Part shown: one piece after another, positions 14,507-15,664 of the stretch
Numbering within the stretch: position 1 is the first letter of the stretch
Layout of the letters: each line of letters starts with the position of its first letter
Assembly (NCBI GenBank): GCA_900550395.1
Contig: URSD01000049.1
Coordinates: forward strand, 1 to 15,664
Reading direction: 5' to 3'
Source: an uncultured Porphyromonadaceae bacterium
Lineage (GTDB): Bacteria > Bacteroidota > Bacteroidia > Bacteroidales > Muribaculaceae
Length of the DNA: 15,664 nucleotides
Made by a program: the position numbers and the translations under genes
The notes under the pieces: model-generated
Told to the model about the DNA's origin: nothing
Seen by the model: the letters and a program-made list of their open reading frames with translations, nothing else
The model's database searches: none

Positions 14507-15516
14507 TTTGTTTTCTCCTTATAAATCAGGTTCAACAGGGTGGTGCCGACGCGAGCCAGCGACTGCGGGTCGATGGCGGGGAGGTCGTCGGCGTGGGTGT
14601 GCCAGGCGGGCGGGAAGCTGCCGGTGGCGGGGTTGAAGCTCTCGATGATGTCGACGGCCGGAATGCCGAGGCGGTTGACGTAGACGTGGTCGTCGACCAC
14701 GGCGCCGCCGCGTGTGTTGGGGAAGTAGTCGGCATAGCCGAGCGAAGCGGCTTCGGCCCAGATGCGGTCGACGACGCGGGCGGCCGCGGCGTCGCTGAAC
14801 TGCTCGCGGTGGAAGCGTGCGTCGGGGCCGCCCACCATGTCGAGAAGCACGGCGTAGGCGGGCGCACGGCCGGGAGCATAGGGGCCGGAGGCGGCCCACA
14901 TCTGCGTGCCGAGGCACCAGGAGTCGGCCGGTTCGGGCATGCCTTCGGGGGCAATGAGTTCGCCGTAGCCGCTGTCCTCGCCGTCGACAAAGAGCATGTC
15001 GACGCCTACGGCGGGCGGCACGGCGGCCATGACGCGGGCCATCTCAAGAAGCACGGCTACGCCCGAGGCGCCGTCGTTGGCTCCGGGTATGGGCTGCATG
15101 CGGCGCACGGGGTCGGCCTCCATGTCGGCCCAGGGACGGGTGTCGTAGTGGGCGAGCAGGAGGATGCGACGCGGGGCGTCGGGGCGGAAGCTTGCGAAGA
15201 CGTTGCGCAGTGGCAGGCTGAGTCCGTCAAAGCGTGTGGCGGTGCCGGTCTGCACCATGACGGTGTCGGCGCCTGCGGCCCGCAAGCGGCCGGCAATCCA
15301 CCCGGCGCATGCGGCAGCTGCGTCGCTGCCGGGCACACGCGGCCCCATAGCCACCTGCGCGGCGACGGCCTGATAGGCAGAGTCGGCGCAGAAGGCGGGA
15401 ACTTTCAGCGCGGTCTCCACGGCCTCGGCGGCGGGAGCCTGACGGCTTCCGCCGGCCGAGCAGGCCGCCAATGCGGCTGCCAGCATGAGTGCCGACAAGT
15501 ACAGTTTTCGCTTCAT
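14503..15516 (-). CDS. M28-family lipoprotein, glutaminyl-peptide cyclotransferase-like
   Basis: Zinc-dependent enzymes of this type either trim amino acids from peptides or cyclise N-terminal glutamine to pyroglutamate. The 337-residue protein begins with a lipoprotein signal ending LAAC (C19). Motifs are LLAHYDTRPWADMEADP (120-136), PGANDGASG (144-152) with metal ligand D148, MLFVDGEDSGYGE (174-186) with E180, VVDDH (273-277) and WHTHADD (305-311) with ligand H306. The spacing, the DDH motif and WHT favour glutaminyl cyclases over aminopeptidases of M28. It would act in the periplasm or at the outer membrane. It is first in the leftward operon and overlaps sufE by 4 bases. In Bacteroidota many exported proteins begin with Gln after signal cleavage, which fits an envelope cyclase; the exact activity is inference. 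Confidence 0.88.
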   Translation of the reverse strand: MKRKLYLSALMLAAALAACSAGGSRQAPAAEAVETALKVPAFCADSAYQAVAAQVAMGPRVPGSDAAAACAGWIAGRLRAAGADTVMVQTGTATRFDGLSLPLRNVFASFRPDAPRRILLLAHYDTRPWADMEADPVRRMQPIPGANDGASGVAVLLEMARVMAAVPPAVGVDMLFVDGEDSGYGELIAPEGMPEPADSWCLGTQMWAASGPYAPGRAPAYAVLLDMVGGPDARFHREQFSDAAAARVVDRIWAEAASLGYADYFPNTRGGAVVDDHVYVNRLGIPAVDIIESFNPATGSFPPAWHTHADDLPAIDPQSLARVGTTLLNLIYKEKTK

Positions 15517-15609
15517 ACTGCGAATTTACTATTTTTTTCGGTATTGAGAAAACTTATTTTAGTTTATAGTTGAGAGGGGATAGGTAAGCGCAGGTTCAAC
15601 TGGCAAGTG

Positions 15610-15617
15610 CAAAATTA
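15610..15617 (-). promoter_or_regulatory. Candidate promoter -7 element for the minus-strand operon
   Basis: Read on the minus strand, TAATTTTG followed by CA matches TAnnTTTG and lies about 94 bases before the M28 start. No clear TTTG is seen 19-21 bases upstream. The remaining edge sequence (15517-15664) is AT-rich with no gene seen; TATTTTTG at 15638-15645 is a similar plus-strand box that would serve a gene outside the window. Confidence 0.4.
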
Positions 15618-15664
15618 GCGATTTGTTTGAAGAATTCTATTTTTGGAGTTGAGAAGTTGAGTTT

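Noticed and set aside
1..15664. CRISPR arrays, rRNA, tRNA and insertion sequences
   Set aside because: No regularly spaced repeats, no transposase or integrase frame, and no cloverleaf with a plausible T-loop was found on either strand by eye.

Overview
The window looks like a chromosomal segment of a member of the Bacteroidales (Bacteroidota). Supporting signs are TAnnTTTG promoter elements (TAACTTTG at 484-491), starts without clear Shine-Dalgarno sequences, a lipoprotein with a BIG_5-type Ig domain, and a SufE, a POT peptide transporter and a glutaminyl-cyclase-like M28 lipoprotein in one operon. Family or genus cannot be fixed from sequence alone; a GC-rich gut lineage is plausible.

Layout. 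(1) 1-520 is a gene-free spacer opening with a bidirectional terminator (1-34) and unusually rich in small perfect palindromes, many with GNA trinucleotide loops. It ends in a Bacteroidota-type promoter whose -7 element forms a perfect 10-bp inverted repeat with the sequence touching the next start codon. (2) 521-4793 is a two-gene, very GC-rich (above 70% in sampled lines) phage-like unit: a large beta-rich virion-like protein and, overlapping by 8 bp, a terminase large subunit with all expected ATPase and nuclease motifs. No portal, capsid, tail, integrase or lysis gene is visible. (3) 4794-5194 is an AT-rich spacer. (4) 5195-9790 is an AT-richer defence island: vsr, a C5-cytosine methyltransferase and a HpaII-family restriction endonuclease with overlapping ends, so probably a CCGG-specific type II system with its own mismatch repair. 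A probable EVE-HNH (modification-dependent) endonuclease and a very AT-rich unknown gene follow. (5) 9791-10324 is a structured spacer with a strong terminator (9900-9944). (6) 10325-15516 on the minus strand is a tight four-gene housekeeping operon read leftward: M28/glutaminyl cyclase lipoprotein, SufE, POT peptide transporter, BIG_5 lipoprotein.

Functionally, Vsr would repair T:G mismatches left by deamination of methylated cytosines, the methyltransferase protects host sites and the HpaII-like enzyme cuts unmodified DNA. The EVE-HNH protein would add attack on modified DNA, provided it spares the host's own methylation. The three base-composition strata (phage-like genes, defence island, host operon) suggest separate origins. 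The items most worth follow-up are the orphan structural protein/terminase pair, the GNA-triloop hairpin cluster beside it, and the EVE-HNH/unknown gene pair at the end of the island.
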